DNA of 64,000 nt from CAVYXZ01 sp963772595 (GTDB lineage Bacteria > Chloroflexota > Anaerolineae > Aggregatilineales > Phototrophicaceae). The DNA lies in the NCBI GenBank assembly GCA_963772595.1, contig CAVYXZ010000008.1, positions 372,001 through 436,000 of the forward strand, written 5' to 3'. The position numbers and the translations under genes are program-made. The notes beneath the pieces were generated by a model, which was not told the DNA's origin, did not search any database, and saw only the letters and a program-made list of their open reading frames with translations. Below are positions 44,690 through 54,002 of the stretch, in pieces; the stretch's first letter is position 1, and each line of letters starts with the position of its first letter.

Positions 44690-44971
44690 TTACGGCTGCT
44701 CGTAGGCGGTGTCGAGGTCGGCTTGATACGCCGCTTCCTGAGCGTCGATTTCAGCCTTGTTTTCTTCGTAGTAGAGCAGTGCCGCGAGGACTTCGGCTTC
44801 GCTCAAGGTGAACTCATAAGCCAAGCGGGCTACATCCCAATGCTGACTTTTCGCGCTGTAGGCGAGAGTGGCTACCGGCACCCGGCGGTTACGAATGTGG
44901 GGACGTTCGCCAAAAACGCGAGCGTCAATGTACTTGCGCAGGTCAACCTGTTCGGGAGACTGTGTGACCAT
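44690..44971 (-). CDS. DUF433 family antitoxin-like protein
   Basis: 93 residues. The central motif ERPHIRNRRVPVATLAYSAK, followed by ARLAYEFTLSEAEVLAALLY, is the helix-turn-helix-like DUF433 fold. Such genes usually sit next to a PIN-like DUF5615 toxin gene. No such partner is adjacent: it is convergent with the TPR gene and divergent from a membrane-anchored orphan. It could be a solitary antitoxin or a regulator. Confidence 0.75.
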   Translation of the reverse strand: MVTQSPEQVDLRKYIDARVFGERPHIRNRRVPVATLAYSAKSQHWDVARLAYEFTLSEAEVLAALLYYEENKAEIDAQEAAYQADLDTAYEQP

Positions 44972-45034
44972 GAACTGAAGTTCCTGTCTTCAGATGTGCC
45001 CATTATACCCTGATTAAGGTGTATCCTTGAACGC

Positions 45035-45596
45035 ATGAACGCGCTAATGAAGACATTCATTGTGCTGGGCGGCATCGTGGTGCTCGTGTTAGGTGTCGTT
45101 GTTGGCATCCTTTTCCTGCCGGATTACCTTGCCGAAGCGCACGCACAAGCCTCATTTCAGCTTTACCCGAATGCGGAACACATTGTCGATTCGGTTGAAC
45201 CATTATGGGGGTGGCACAAATACAAAGCGTGTCATCTATTGGAGCCGCGATTCGCTCCAGGATGTTCAACGCTATTATGAGACCATCGTGCCGTCGTTTC
45301 GAGCAGGCGATTTCACATCGGGCGATATGGAGAGCCACTGGCTCATGTCAGGCTCCTCGCTTGATGGCACGCCGGCAGCAGTCGATGATGAGCAGAGCCG
45401 CGTCTGTCAATACACGCAGCGATATACCTGCATCACGCTGTCGCTGGTCGATCTGGCGCAGCAGGGATCGCTGGAAATACCCGCGACGGTTTCCTGGATC
45501 GGCTCCGATACTGCAAATAGTATCCTTGACAAACTGAACACCCTGCCTGCGGAAGGCGTTCTCATCGTCTATACCTATTACGTCAAAAACTATTGA
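45035..45596 (+). CDS. Hypothetical membrane-anchored protein (one frameshift)
   Basis: One N-terminal TM helix (TFIVLGGIVVLVLGVVVGIL), then an extracytoplasmic region. The second half is in another frame after about 45208: NTKRVIYWSRDSLQDVQRYY, ETIVPSF, then YTQRYTCITLSLVDLAQQGS to VLIVYTYYVKNY. Corrected length is about 186 residues. No domain recognised. It is divergent from the DUF433 gene (63 nt apart) and its stop abuts the convergent histidine-kinase gene. Confidence 0.65.
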
Positions 45597-47068
45597 TTAG
45601 GTCCCAGGCAACCAGACGGTGAAGGTGGTGCCCAGGTCCTGACCTGCGCTGTAGGCCGTGATCTGGCCGCCGTGCGCCTGGATGATCTCGCGGGTGATGG
45701 CTAAGCCCAGGCCGGTGCCGCGCCGGGGGCCGCGTGTCTTATCGACCTGATAGAAGCGCTCGAAAATGCGGGGCAGGTCCGCCGCCGGGATGCCGATGCC
45801 GTTATCCTGCACGACGATCTCGACGCCGTCCTGGCCGGGACGGGTCAGCAGCCGCACCTGACCGCCGCGCGGGGTGTATTTGAGCGCGTTGCTGAGCAGG
45901 TTGTTCAGCACCTGGGCCAGCCGGTCGCCATCGCCTTTGACCGTCGGCAGCGCCGCTTCCGTCTCGACACGCAGCGCAATGTCCTTCTTCTGCGCCACAA
46001 TCGCCAGCCGTTCGCCGACCGCCTGCACGATCTGGTTGAGGTCCAGCGTGCTCATGTTCAGGCGCATCTGGCCGTCTTGCAGCCGGGCAAGGTCGGTGAT
46101 CTCGACCACCATGCGATTGAGCCGGGCCGCCTCTTCGTGGATCACCTGCGCCGAATCGACCGGCTTGGGCGAGGTGCCGTCGATAATGGCCTGCGAATAG
46201 CCCTGGATCGAGGTCAGCGGCGTTTTGAGGTCGTGCGAGACATTGACCATGAAATCCTGCTGCGTCTGGCGGGCGGCCTGGACCTGTTCGGTCATATGGT
46301 TGAAGGACTCGGCCAGGGTGCGGACTTCAGGCGGACCCGGTCAGCGGGACCTGCTGGTCGTAGTTCCCGGCGGCGACAGCGCGCGCGGCATCGGCGATAT
46401 GCAGCAGCGGGCGCACAATCGTCCGGCTGACCAGAATGGCGCATGAAGACGGCGATCACGAGGCCGATTAAGGCCGCCTTCGAGCAGGGGGACCGCCAGC
46501 GCACCGCTGAATTCATCGAGCGCTTCGCGCAGGGTCTGGTTCGGCTGCGGCAGGGCATAGGCAATCGCGCTGGAGGTATCGCGCTGCTGCGGTGTAATGA
46601 CGAGACTGACATACAGCCAGGTCTCGCCGTCCGGGTCGGCAAAGCTGCCCATCTCGGTCGCCAGACGGTTGCGCAGCGGGCCGTTGATGACCAGCTGGTT
46701 GGTCGCCCGGCGGATTGATCTGCACCTGGGTCGAGTCGCCGCGCGTGTACACATCGCTGCTGTCGAACCAGACGGTCGGCTTGTCCTGGCCGATAAAGAC
46801 CAGGGTGCGCACGCCGGTTTCGCTGGCGAAAGATGAGAGTTCATCGGCCAGCCGCGTTTCGCTCACACGGTTCAGGAGCATACCGCCGCGCAAATCCGCT
46901 GCAATGCTGCGCAGGCTGGATTGAGCGCTGAGCTCCAAGCTCGCGGTAGATGTTCTGCGGCGGGGCCGGCCGCGCATTGAGGAAGAGCAGCAGCGCCACA
47001 CCGATCACGCTCAGGGTGACGGCCAGCACGACAATGTACGACAACAGGAGCCGGGTATGCAGGCGCAT
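45597..47068 (-). CDS. Membrane sensor histidine kinase with HAMP (multiple frameshifts)
   Basis: A classical OmpR-type sensor kinase. Corrected order: TM1 (LLLSYIVVLAVTLSVIGVALL) from ATG 47068; an extracytoplasmic sensor domain with ETGVRTLVFIGQDKPTVWFD and ATEMGSFADPDGETWLYVSL; TM2 and HAMP (about 46300-46450); HisKA with VNVSHDLKTPLTSIQGYSQA; and HATPase_c with LNNLLSNALKYTPRGG, QDNGIGIPAADLPRIFERFY and GTGLGLAITREIIQAHGG. At least four frame changes occur between 46330 and 46950; the intact kinase half is 45597-46295. It lies one base downstream of the response-regulator stop, in the same operon. Confidence 0.85.
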
Positions 47069-47069
47069 G

Positions 47070-47747
47070 TCAGCCGGTTTCCAGGCGGTAGCCCACGCCC
47101 CAGACCGTTTCGATGACCGGCTGCATTCCGTCCAGCTTGTGACGCAGGTGCGCGATATGGACATCCACCGTGCGTGTCTCGCCGGCGAAATCGTAGCCCC
47201 AGACGAGATCGAGCAGTTTTTCGCGGCTGAAGACCACGCCCGGATTTTCGGCCAGGGTCATGCAGCAGGTCAAATTCCTTCATGCGCAGGTTGACCGGTT
47301 GGGTGTCGATCAGGACGCGGCGCTGCTCCGGCTGGATAAGCAGGTTCTGGCGCGCGATCTGGCCGTTGGAATCGGCAGGGCGTCCGCTGCGGCGCAGAAT
47401 GGCCTTGATTCGGGCCACCAGTTCGCGCGGGTTAAAGGGTTTGGTCAGGTAATCGTCCGCGCCCAGTTCCAGGCCGACGATCTTGTCGATGTCTTCATCG
47501 CGCGCTGTCAGCATGATGATCGGCAAATCGGACTGCGCCCGCACCTGGCGGCAGACTTCCCAGCCGTCGATCTCCGGCAGCATCAGGTCCAGCACCACCA
47601 GCGCAGGGATTATCGTGGAAGATCATGTCCAGCGCCGTGCGGCCATCGGTCGCGCTGGTCACGGCGAAAGCCTTCCTGCTCGATATACATGCGCGCCAGA
47701 TCAATAATGTGCTGCTCGTCATCCACGAGCAAAACGGTATCGGTCAT
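47070..47747 (-). CDS. OmpR/PhoB-type response regulator (several frameshifts)
   Basis: A receiver plus winged-helix DNA-binding regulator, about 225 residues after correction. It starts MTDTVLLVDDEQHIIDLARM; the phospho-acceptor is in LVVLDLMLPEIDGWEVC, with YLTKPFNPRELVARIKAILR. The C-terminal wHTH has FSREKLLDLVWGYDFAGETR and TVDVHIAHLRHKLDG with VWGVGYRLE. Frame changes are near 47265, 47612 and 47664. Its start overlaps the GNAT stop (ATGA, 47744-47747), and its stop is 1 nt before the kinase start. It likely regulates transcription together with the kinase. Confidence 0.87.
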
Positions 47748-48749
47748 GGAACGTCCCAGCGCATGTGAATCACCTCCCGCTGCGGGCGGAAACCATAGTC
47801 GCGCAGCACCTCACTGGTGCGGTCTCGTCCGCCGGATGTTCAATCATCAGGGCCTGACTGCGGCCCGAAAAGCGGCGCGCGGCGGTGTTAATCAGCACCT
47901 CGTCATATTCGCCCTGGTACGTCCGGCTCGACCAGCAGAGTCAGGTGGGTATTGCTGCCGAGGAAACCGCGCTCGATCCACATGGCAGGCCAGCACCTGG
48001 CTTTCGTCTTCACTGCGAATAACCAGCCGCTCGACACTGCGCATATTGAGCCAATCGGTCAGCTGTTCCAGGATCGGCTTGCGGAACTGGTGCGTGTCCA
48101 GCGGGCGCTGCCAGCCCAGACCGCCTTTGGACTGCGGGCGCAGACGTTCGGCCAGTGCATACTCGGCCTGCCATTCCCCGGCGCGGCGATGCGCGATGTG
48201 CAGCGAGGTCTCGTTCGGGGGCGGTGGACGCATGGCGGTGCTGCGCCGCCAGAGAATCCAACTGCGTTCGTTGATGAAGCCCAGCCCGGTGTATAAAGCC
48301 TGCGCCCCCGCGTTATCGACATCGACCTGGAGGACCGCCTGTTCGCCGCCGCGCTGGCGGATCAGATCCATGCTGGCCTGCATCAGAGCCAGAGCGATCC
48401 CCTGCCGCCGGTAATCAGGATGCACGCCTACGTTGGCAACGATCCAGGTCCTGCGCTTGAAGGCTCTGGCCGGATAAATCGAAACATTCCCGACCAGCCG
48501 TCCGTCGGCGATCCACACGTAGCCCATGTTGATGCCAAGCGTCAACTCGTTCATACCCGCCAGGAAGCTGACGCCAAGCTGGCCCAGTGTGCGCATTTCG
48601 CGCACTGCCGCCCGCCCGCCCTGGTCCATGCTGTTGGCAAAGACGAGTTCCATCAGGTCCGCTAATGGCCCGAGATCTGTGCCGAGGTTAACCGGGCGCA
48701 GACCCTCGACAGATGTCGCTGGATTCTTTTGTGCCGGAACACTGGTCAC
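47744..48749 (-). CDS. Two-domain GNAT acetyltransferase (frameshifts at 3' end)
   Basis: About 335 residues once corrected. The N-terminal GNAT domain (about 15-165) has the acetyl-CoA site VGVHPDYRRQGIALALMQAS, VDVDNAGAQALYTGLGF. The C-terminal half (AEYALAERLRPQSKGGLGWQ, VLRDYGFRPQREVIHMRWDV) looks like a second GNAT-related domain. Frame changes near 47982, 47922 and 47822 interrupt the last 80 residues; the true TGA (47744-47746) overlaps the response-regulator ATG. GTG 48749 has GAGG about 10 nt upstream. The substrate is unknown; co-operonic with a two-component system. Confidence 0.85.
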
Positions 48750-48938
48750 GGGTCGTTTACCTCGTCGCTATCCATCGCCTGGTTTTACACCCTTAACGGA
48801 GTGCTACGGTGGAGGGAAGGCACAGGTTGCTGATATTTCCATATGGAACCAGTATACAAAAAAGCGGCTGAGCCTGTCACGGCGACCACCGGGCTAGTGA
48901 TATACTTGGTCTGTTTCTCATTGTGTAAAGGTTTCGGC

Positions 48939-49797
48939 TTGGGATCGCAAACCGACAACACGTTTCTTTCTCCTGACAGTGCAGTTGATCTGCAAACCCA
49001 CACGTGTCTGAGCGACGGTCAATGGACGCCCCGACAGCTCGTTGAGTATTTTGTAAGCGAGGGTTTTGCCCTGGCTGCCATCACCGATCATGATCGTGTG
49101 GATACCGCCGCGGTGTTACAGAAGCTGTCTCAAGAAACACATTTTCCACTGCTCGTCGCGGCAGAGATGACGACTTCATGGCGTGGCGAGATGGTCGATG
49201 TGCTCTGCTTTGGCTTTGATTCGGCATATCCTGCACTGTCTGAGCTGGCTCAGGATGTGCTGCGCCGCCAGTGCGATAATACGCGAGCAGTTTATGACAG
49301 GCTCTGTGAAGCGCATTATCTGCCGCAGTATGATGTCGGGGAATTGGCCGCAATCCTGAGTTGCCCCAGCGCACAGCAAGTTCATGAATTGCAGCGGTTG
49401 GTGTCGAGACATAACAGGGCGGGTTTGCCTGGGAAGATCATCAGCGAGGCGGGGTTTTCCTTTGCAAGCAGCGATATCGCAGCCGTAGTTGATGCCGCTC
49501 ATCAGAGTGGGGCCGTTGCGCTCGTCGCCCATCCGGGCCGGGGTGGTGAATTTACCTGTTTTGATACTGATTTGCTCGATCAACTCCGCCGTGAGGTTCC
49601 TATCGACGGCCTTGAGAATCTACCATCCCCGCCACAATGCCGAGCAGGTCGCTTTGTTTCGGTTGTATGCGGATCAAAACGAGCTGTTGGTCAGCGCTGG
49701 CTCTGATTCCCACAGTCCGCAACATCCGCCCATTAAGTACCGCGCCGAACTGACCCGCAGGCTGCTGGAGCGGCTCGGCATTCAAATCAAGCCGTAG
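48939..49797 (+). CDS. PHP-family metal-dependent phosphoesterase (one frameshift)
   Basis: About 285 residues. PHP motifs: AVDLQTHTCLSDGQWTP (H-x-H replaced by Q-T-H-T), AAITDHDRVDT, AALVAHPGRGGE-like (LVAHPGRGGE) and SAGSDSHSPQHP in the last motif. The frame shifts near 49620; the end is AELTRRLLERLGIQIKP with stop at 49797. The open frame begins at 48843, but no ribosome site is present there and a TATACT box lies inside it at about 48901-48906, so I prefer TTG 48939 with AAAGG upstream. The function may be nucleoside 3',5'-bisphosphate or oligoribonucleotide hydrolysis, as in RNase AM-like PHP proteins (inference). Confidence 0.8.
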
Positions 49798-49913
49798 AAC
49801 CTTCGCGGACGCATCGTCTGCTGCGAAGGCCAATCGATGGCTAAAGTCGGTCTTGGTCTTCTGTACGCCTCGCGCTATGATAAGCGCCGTTTGAGGCGTA
49901 GAGGAGTGATCTT

Positions 49914-51333
49914 ATGTCACGATCCAGTTATGGCAGTCTGGGCGGAAGTGGTCGTCGCGGGGGCGGTGCATGGCAGTGGACGCTGATCGGCATCATTCTG
50001 GGCTTTGCCTGCTCAATTGCTCTCGGATTGGCCGGATTAGCCGCTGGTTTGCTGAACCTGGACGTTGAAGGGCTGCCAGGCAGGCCGACGAGCACCGCTG
50101 TCGTCATGGTTATCACGGCGACTCCGCTGCCCGAAACGCCGACTCCTGTTGTGACCGCAACGACGGTGCCCAGCGAAACACCGCTGCAAGTACCGCAGAT
50201 TACGCTGCCTTCGCCCACACCGATCCCGCCCTCACCGGACGCATCCAGCCTGACGGCGGAGGCCAGTCCATCGCCGACCACCTTTGTGAACCCGGCGGAC
50301 ACGGCGGGCGCGACTACCGCGGATGGCATACCGGCCCCGCTTCAGGGTCTGATCACGCCGCTGCTTGATGTCGAAGGCGGTACCTTCACAATGGGTACGA
50401 CCGCTGCGGAGGTCTTAACGGCGGTCAACAACTGCGTGGATGAGGGTGGCAACTGCCAGGTGAGCTTTGGCGAGGATTCGAACCCGCCGCATCAGGTGAC
50501 GCTGAACGCTTTCCGCATAGAACAGACTGAGGTTACCTACGAGCAGTATCTGGCCTTTTTGAATTGGATGGGGCCGCGCAGCCACCTGAACGGCTGTGAT
50601 GGCTTCCCCTGTCTGGCGACTTTGAACGAGACCGACATCAGCAATGTGACCTTTGACAGCGCTAATTATCGTGTGCGCCCGGAGATCAATAACTTCCCGG
50701 TGGCAAATGTGACCTGGTACGGCGCGCGCAGCTACTGCGAGGCCATTGGCCGCCGTCTGCCGACCGAGGCCGAATGGGAACGGGCCGCGCGGGGCAGTGA
50801 CGGACGCATTTATCCCTGGGGCAACACAGTCCGATGTTAGCCTGGCGAACACCAGCAGCCGGACTGATGTCACGGCGGAGCAGCGCGGGGCGGTCGAGGT
50901 CGGGTCCTACCCGGTCGAAGCCTCCAGCCCCTATGGCGTGCAGGATATGGCCGGGAACGTGGCCGAATGGGTCTACGATTTCTATTCGCCCACCTACTAC
51001 AGTCAGCCGGAGGCGTCGGGCCTGAATCCGCAGGGACCGCCTGTCGGGACGGAGCGCGTGCTGCGCGGTGGCTCCTGGGATGCGCGCATCTTCTTTGCCC
51101 GCTCGGTCCACCGCCAGAGTCGCCCGCCGGATCAAGCCTTCATCTGGACCGGGTTCCGCTGCGCTGCTGATGCGGGGACCGGGGACAGCACCGATACCGG
51201 TGGCGTCAACCTGGGAGCGCAGGACAACGCCGCGCTGCCTTCGCAAAGCGAAGCGACGACGGCCAACAGCCAGCCGACTCTGCCGCCGCCGCCCGTCAGC
51301 CCGACCACCGAGGCGACTCTGCCGCCGAATTAG
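49914..51333 (+). CDS. FGE-sulfatase-like (SUMF1) secreted domain protein (one frameshift)
   Basis: An N-terminal TM anchor (WTLIGIILGFACSIALGLAG) is followed by a Thr/Pro-rich linker (about 55-140), then an FGE-sulfatase fold: GGTFTMGTTAAE, RIEQTEVTYEQYLAFLNWMG, NFPVANVTWYGARSYCEAIG, RRLPTEAEWERAARGSDGRI with YPWGN, YGVQDMAGNVAEWVYDFYS, RVLRGGSWD and GFRC. A single-base shift near 50827 splits it; corrected length is about 472 residues. Most such bacterial proteins are not sulfatase-activating enzymes, so the role is open (binding or modification of surface proteins). A terminator follows. Confidence 0.85.
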
Positions 51334-51365
51334 ACGAGGTCGCACCGCGCTATAATCATCAATAC

Positions 51366-51400
51366 ACGCCGGATCCAAATGGAACCGGCGTCTTTGTTTC
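51366..51400 (+). terminator. Intrinsic terminator after the FGE-like gene
   Basis: ACGCCGG (51366-51372) and CCGGCGT (51385-51391) form a 7-bp stem followed by CTTTGTTT. It separates the FGE-like gene from the E2-JAB-E1 operon. Confidence 0.7.
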
Positions 51401-51490
51401 CCGCTTGCAACCCCCTGTCCAGTGCGACGTATAAAGAAGTGATGAGAAGCCTGAATTATTGGGGGGCTGGGCCTCAGGATTTCAACTTGA

Positions 51491-51499
51491 TGGTAAAAT
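51491..51499 (+). promoter_or_regulatory. Extended -10 promoter of the E2-JAB-E1 operon
   Basis: TGGTAAAAT gives an extended -10 (TGnTAAAAT, hexamer 51494-51499), 32 nt before ATG 51532. The -35 is weak. AAGGAG follows before the start codon. Confidence 0.4.
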
Positions 51500-51531
51500 A
51501 GGACGGATGGATTGTAAGGAGTAAGTTGAAC

Positions 51532-52005
51532 ATGACTGCATGGTGGGGGACGCGCAGTGTCGTATCTCCGCGTCTGGCCCTTGAAGTCGAAGCGATGCGT
51601 TCGACTTTTGATAACACCTTCCGTCTGGTCGTCCCGGAGCGGGGCCTGCTCTACTGGGATGGGACGGTCGAGGTCAATCTGGCGACTCTGGCCCGGCCTG
51701 AACACCGCTTGAAGATCACGTATCCGGCGGATTACCCGATCCAACCGGCGGAGGCTTATGTCCTGAAGCCGCGCATCTACAGCGAGAAACACCAGTATGA
51801 AGACGGGCAGTTGTGCCTGTTTAACCCGAAGGACGGCGAGCATTACGGCTGGAATCCGGGCGAATCGACGGCAGTGACGGTAGCAAGCTGGGCGATTCAG
51901 TGGTTATATGCCTACTACACCTGGCGCGCAACGCATGTCTGGCCGGGAATTGAGGAGCGCGTCCGGTCCGATACACCGCTGCCGCGCCGCAGGGGGCGTC
52001 GATGA
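51532..52005 (+). CDS. Prokaryotic E2-like (UBC-fold) protein
   Basis: 157 residues. It has the core of an E2 fold: the strand HRLKITYPADYPIQPAEAYV (the YP...P segment), then YSEKHQYEDGQLCLFNPKDG, where H87 and C95 match the E2 active-site arrangement (H-x7-C, with the catalytic Cys in G-Q-L-C-L), then helices with WAIQWLYAYYTWRATHVWPG. In bacteria such proteins occur with E1-like ThiF and JAB genes (prokaryotic ubiquitin-like conjugation systems). ATG 51532 has AAGGAG about 10 nt upstream; TTG 51526 is less likely. The stop overlaps the JAB gene start (ATGA). A basic tail (PRRRGRR) ends the protein. Confidence 0.87.
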   Translation: MTAWWGTRSVVSPRLALEVEAMRSTFDNTFRLVVPERGLLYWDGTVEVNLATLARPEHRLKITYPADYPIQPAEAYVLKPRIYSEKHQYEDGQLCLFNPKDGEHYGWNPGESTAVTVASWAIQWLYAYYTWRATHVWPGIEERVRSDTPLPRRRGRR

Positions 52006-53090
52006 TAATCAATTTCAGAGCGCCGAAAAACACGGTGCCGAATCTGGTGGTGGCCCAGCGCGTGCTGGATAAGATGAGCCGGGCGGCTCAGGCTTACGTG
52101 CAGGATGAAACCGGCGAGGCGCTGGTCGGCTTGATCGTGCCGGGGAGCTATACACACGGGGTCGATACGGTCTACGTGCTGGATACGATTGCGCCCAACG
52201 AGAGCGCCGTGCGCGATCTGCATACCTTCCAGCAGGGCGATTGGGACCAGGAGGAGATCCTCATCTGGCTGCAAGAGAACTGGCGCGCCTACCGCGAGAG
52301 TGGTCGTGATAGCGCCGGTCAGCCCCTGGCGGCCAAGTGGAACGTGCCGCTGCGCTACCTGGGCGATTGGCACAAGCAGCCGGGGGCCATGATCGCGCCC
52401 AGCGGCGGCGACCAGTACACCGCCCTGACCTGGCTGGACGATGACGAAAACGACATGGATTTCCTGATCGCGCCGATTGTGACGCTGGGGCATCCGCCGA
52501 CGGCGATTAATTCCGGCAGCGGCGCTAATTTCATCACCATGCCGCAGCAGGGCAGCGAGCAGCATCTGCGCATTGACTTCTGGTACATGCAGCGCGACGT
52601 TGGCCTGTTCCAGGCGATTGTCCCGACGATCTACCCGAACCAGCAGCTTCCCGGCCTGCCGGATTACCCCTGGCATCTGGTGAACCGGGCACGGGCGGAC
52701 GAGGAATTTGCCGGGTTGGCGGCGGAAAAGCTCTTTACGTCGATTATCCTCTGGCAGACAGGCGAGACGATGCCGCTGGACGTCTGTTTTCTGACGGCGC
52801 GCATGGGCAGCGACCGGGTGTTGATCCTGATTACGCCCTGGGATTACCCGGCCAGAGCGCCCCAGGCACGGGTCGCGCCTTTCCTGCCGATTAAAGAGGG
52901 CGAGAACGTCGGCGATGTCTTCGACACCATGTGGGCGGCCTCGGAGCCAGTGGCGGACCCGCCGGACTGGGAATGGTCTGAGTTGCGGCGGCTGGTCGAG
53001 TACGTGCGCGCGCTGGAAGCGGCCCTCGACATGGCCCCTACGCCTGAAACGGTGCCTGACGAAGGCGCGGTATCTGAGGAGCAGTCATGA
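52002..53090 (+). CDS. JAB/JAMM-domain protein with altered metal motif and C-terminal E2-like region
   Basis: 362 residues. The N-terminal JAB/MPN fold (1-165) has the catalytic Glu in TGEALVGLIVPG (E39), and YLGDWHKQPGAMIAPSGGDQ. Against JAMM H-x-H-x7-S-x2-D this gives H124, Q126, S134 and D137: spacing is exact, but the second His is Gln. The C-terminal half contains LIDFWYMQRDVG-like (RIDFWYMQRDVG), FAGLAAEKLFTSIILWQTGE and VLILITPWDYPARAPQARVA, resembling the E2/RWD strand with YP...P and lacking the Cys motif. In related systems JAB proteins process or remove the modifier. The gene overlaps both neighbours by 4 nt (ATGA). Confidence 0.85.
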   Translation: MIINFRAPKNTVPNLVVAQRVLDKMSRAAQAYVQDETGEALVGLIVPGSYTHGVDTVYVLDTIAPNESAVRDLHTFQQGDWDQEEILIWLQENWRAYRESGRDSAGQPLAAKWNVPLRYLGDWHKQPGAMIAPSGGDQYTALTWLDDDENDMDFLIAPIVTLGHPPTAINSGSGANFITMPQQGSEQHLRIDFWYMQRDVGLFQAIVPTIYPNQQLPGLPDYPWHLVNRARADEEFAGLAAEKLFTSIILWQTGETMPLDVCFLTARMGSDRVLILITPWDYPARAPQARVAPFLPIKEGENVGDVFDTMWAASEPVADPPDWEWSELRRLVEYVRALEAALDMAPTPETVPDEGAVSEEQS

Positions 53091-53998
53091 GCTGGGAGCG
53101 CGTAGAAGGCTTATTCGGCGCAGATAACCTGGCCTGGTTGATGCAGCGGCGTGTGGCGGTCGTGGGCCTGGGGTCCGGCGGCGGACAGGTGGCGCTGAGC
53201 CTGGCGATGAGCGGAGTCGGCAAGTTTGTCCTGATCGACGGCGATACGCTGGATGTGGGCAATGTCGTGCGGCATGTCGCGGACCGGCGCTATATCGGCC
53301 AACCTAAGACCGAGGTTATGCGCGACCTGATCCTGAATCGCAACCCGGCGGCCGAGGTAGAGACCTATTTTGGCCGCATCGAGGACCACAAAGACGCGCT
53401 GAAAGACATTGACCTGCTGGTGGTGGCGGTGGATAACGAAAAGAGCAAGTATGTGCTCAACCAGATCGCGCTTCAGCGCAACCTGACGGCGGTCTATGCC
53501 GGGGTCTACGAACGCGGCGAGGGCGGCGATGTGGCCGTGATTCACCCTTACGACGGTCCCTGTTATGCCTGCTGGGCCGGGGCGCTGCGCTCTGAAAACG
53601 CCGTCACCAGCAGTACGGGTGAACTGGATTACGGGATGATCGGGCCGGACGGCACGCTGGAAGCCGAGCCGGGCCTGTGGCTGCACGTCAACCGGGTGGC
53701 CTCGGTTCAGGCGCACATGGTCCTCAACGAACTGCTGAAGGGGACCGATATTTACGAACCCATGCCCGGCAATACGGTGATCCTCGCCAATTCGGCGCTG
53801 GAAATCCTCACCGGGCAGATTACCCCGCCGCACAGCGCTGTCTGGGTGACGGTCGAGCGTGACCCGCATTGTCTGGTTTGCGGTGACAAACTGCGCCACA
53901 GCGGCGCGATGCACAGCGAGCATGAGGATGAGGCGATGTCGCTGGCTGACCTGATGGACAGCACCGGCATCGTGATGCAAGAGATAGACGAGGACTGA
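53087..53998 (+). CDS. ThiF/E1-like adenylating enzyme
   Basis: 303 residues. ATP-binding Rossmann domain: RRVAVVGLGSGGGQVALSLA (G27-x-G29-x-x-G32), then KFVLIDGDTLDVGNVVRHVA with D51 and D53, RRYIGQPKTEVMRDLILNRN (Arg/Lys contacts to ATP), and DLLVVAVDNEKSKY. Two Cys pairs (C159/C162 in DGPCYACWAG; C262/C265 in PHCLVCGD) form a likely zinc site as in MoeB/ThiF. E1-like proteins of this family adenylate the C-terminal Gly of a ubiquitin-like modifier. There is no UFD or extra domain. Overlaps JAB by ATGA. Confidence 0.92.
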   Translation: MSWERVEGLFGADNLAWLMQRRVAVVGLGSGGGQVALSLAMSGVGKFVLIDGDTLDVGNVVRHVADRRYIGQPKTEVMRDLILNRNPAAEVETYFGRIEDHKDALKDIDLLVVAVDNEKSKYVLNQIALQRNLTAVYAGVYERGEGGDVAVIHPYDGPCYACWAGALRSENAVTSSTGELDYGMIGPDGTLEAEPGLWLHVNRVASVQAHMVLNELLKGTDIYEPMPGNTVILANSALEILTGQITPPHSAVWVTVERDPHCLVCGDKLRHSGAMHSEHEDEAMSLADLMDSTGIVMQEIDED

Positions 53999-54002
53999 CG
54001 CT

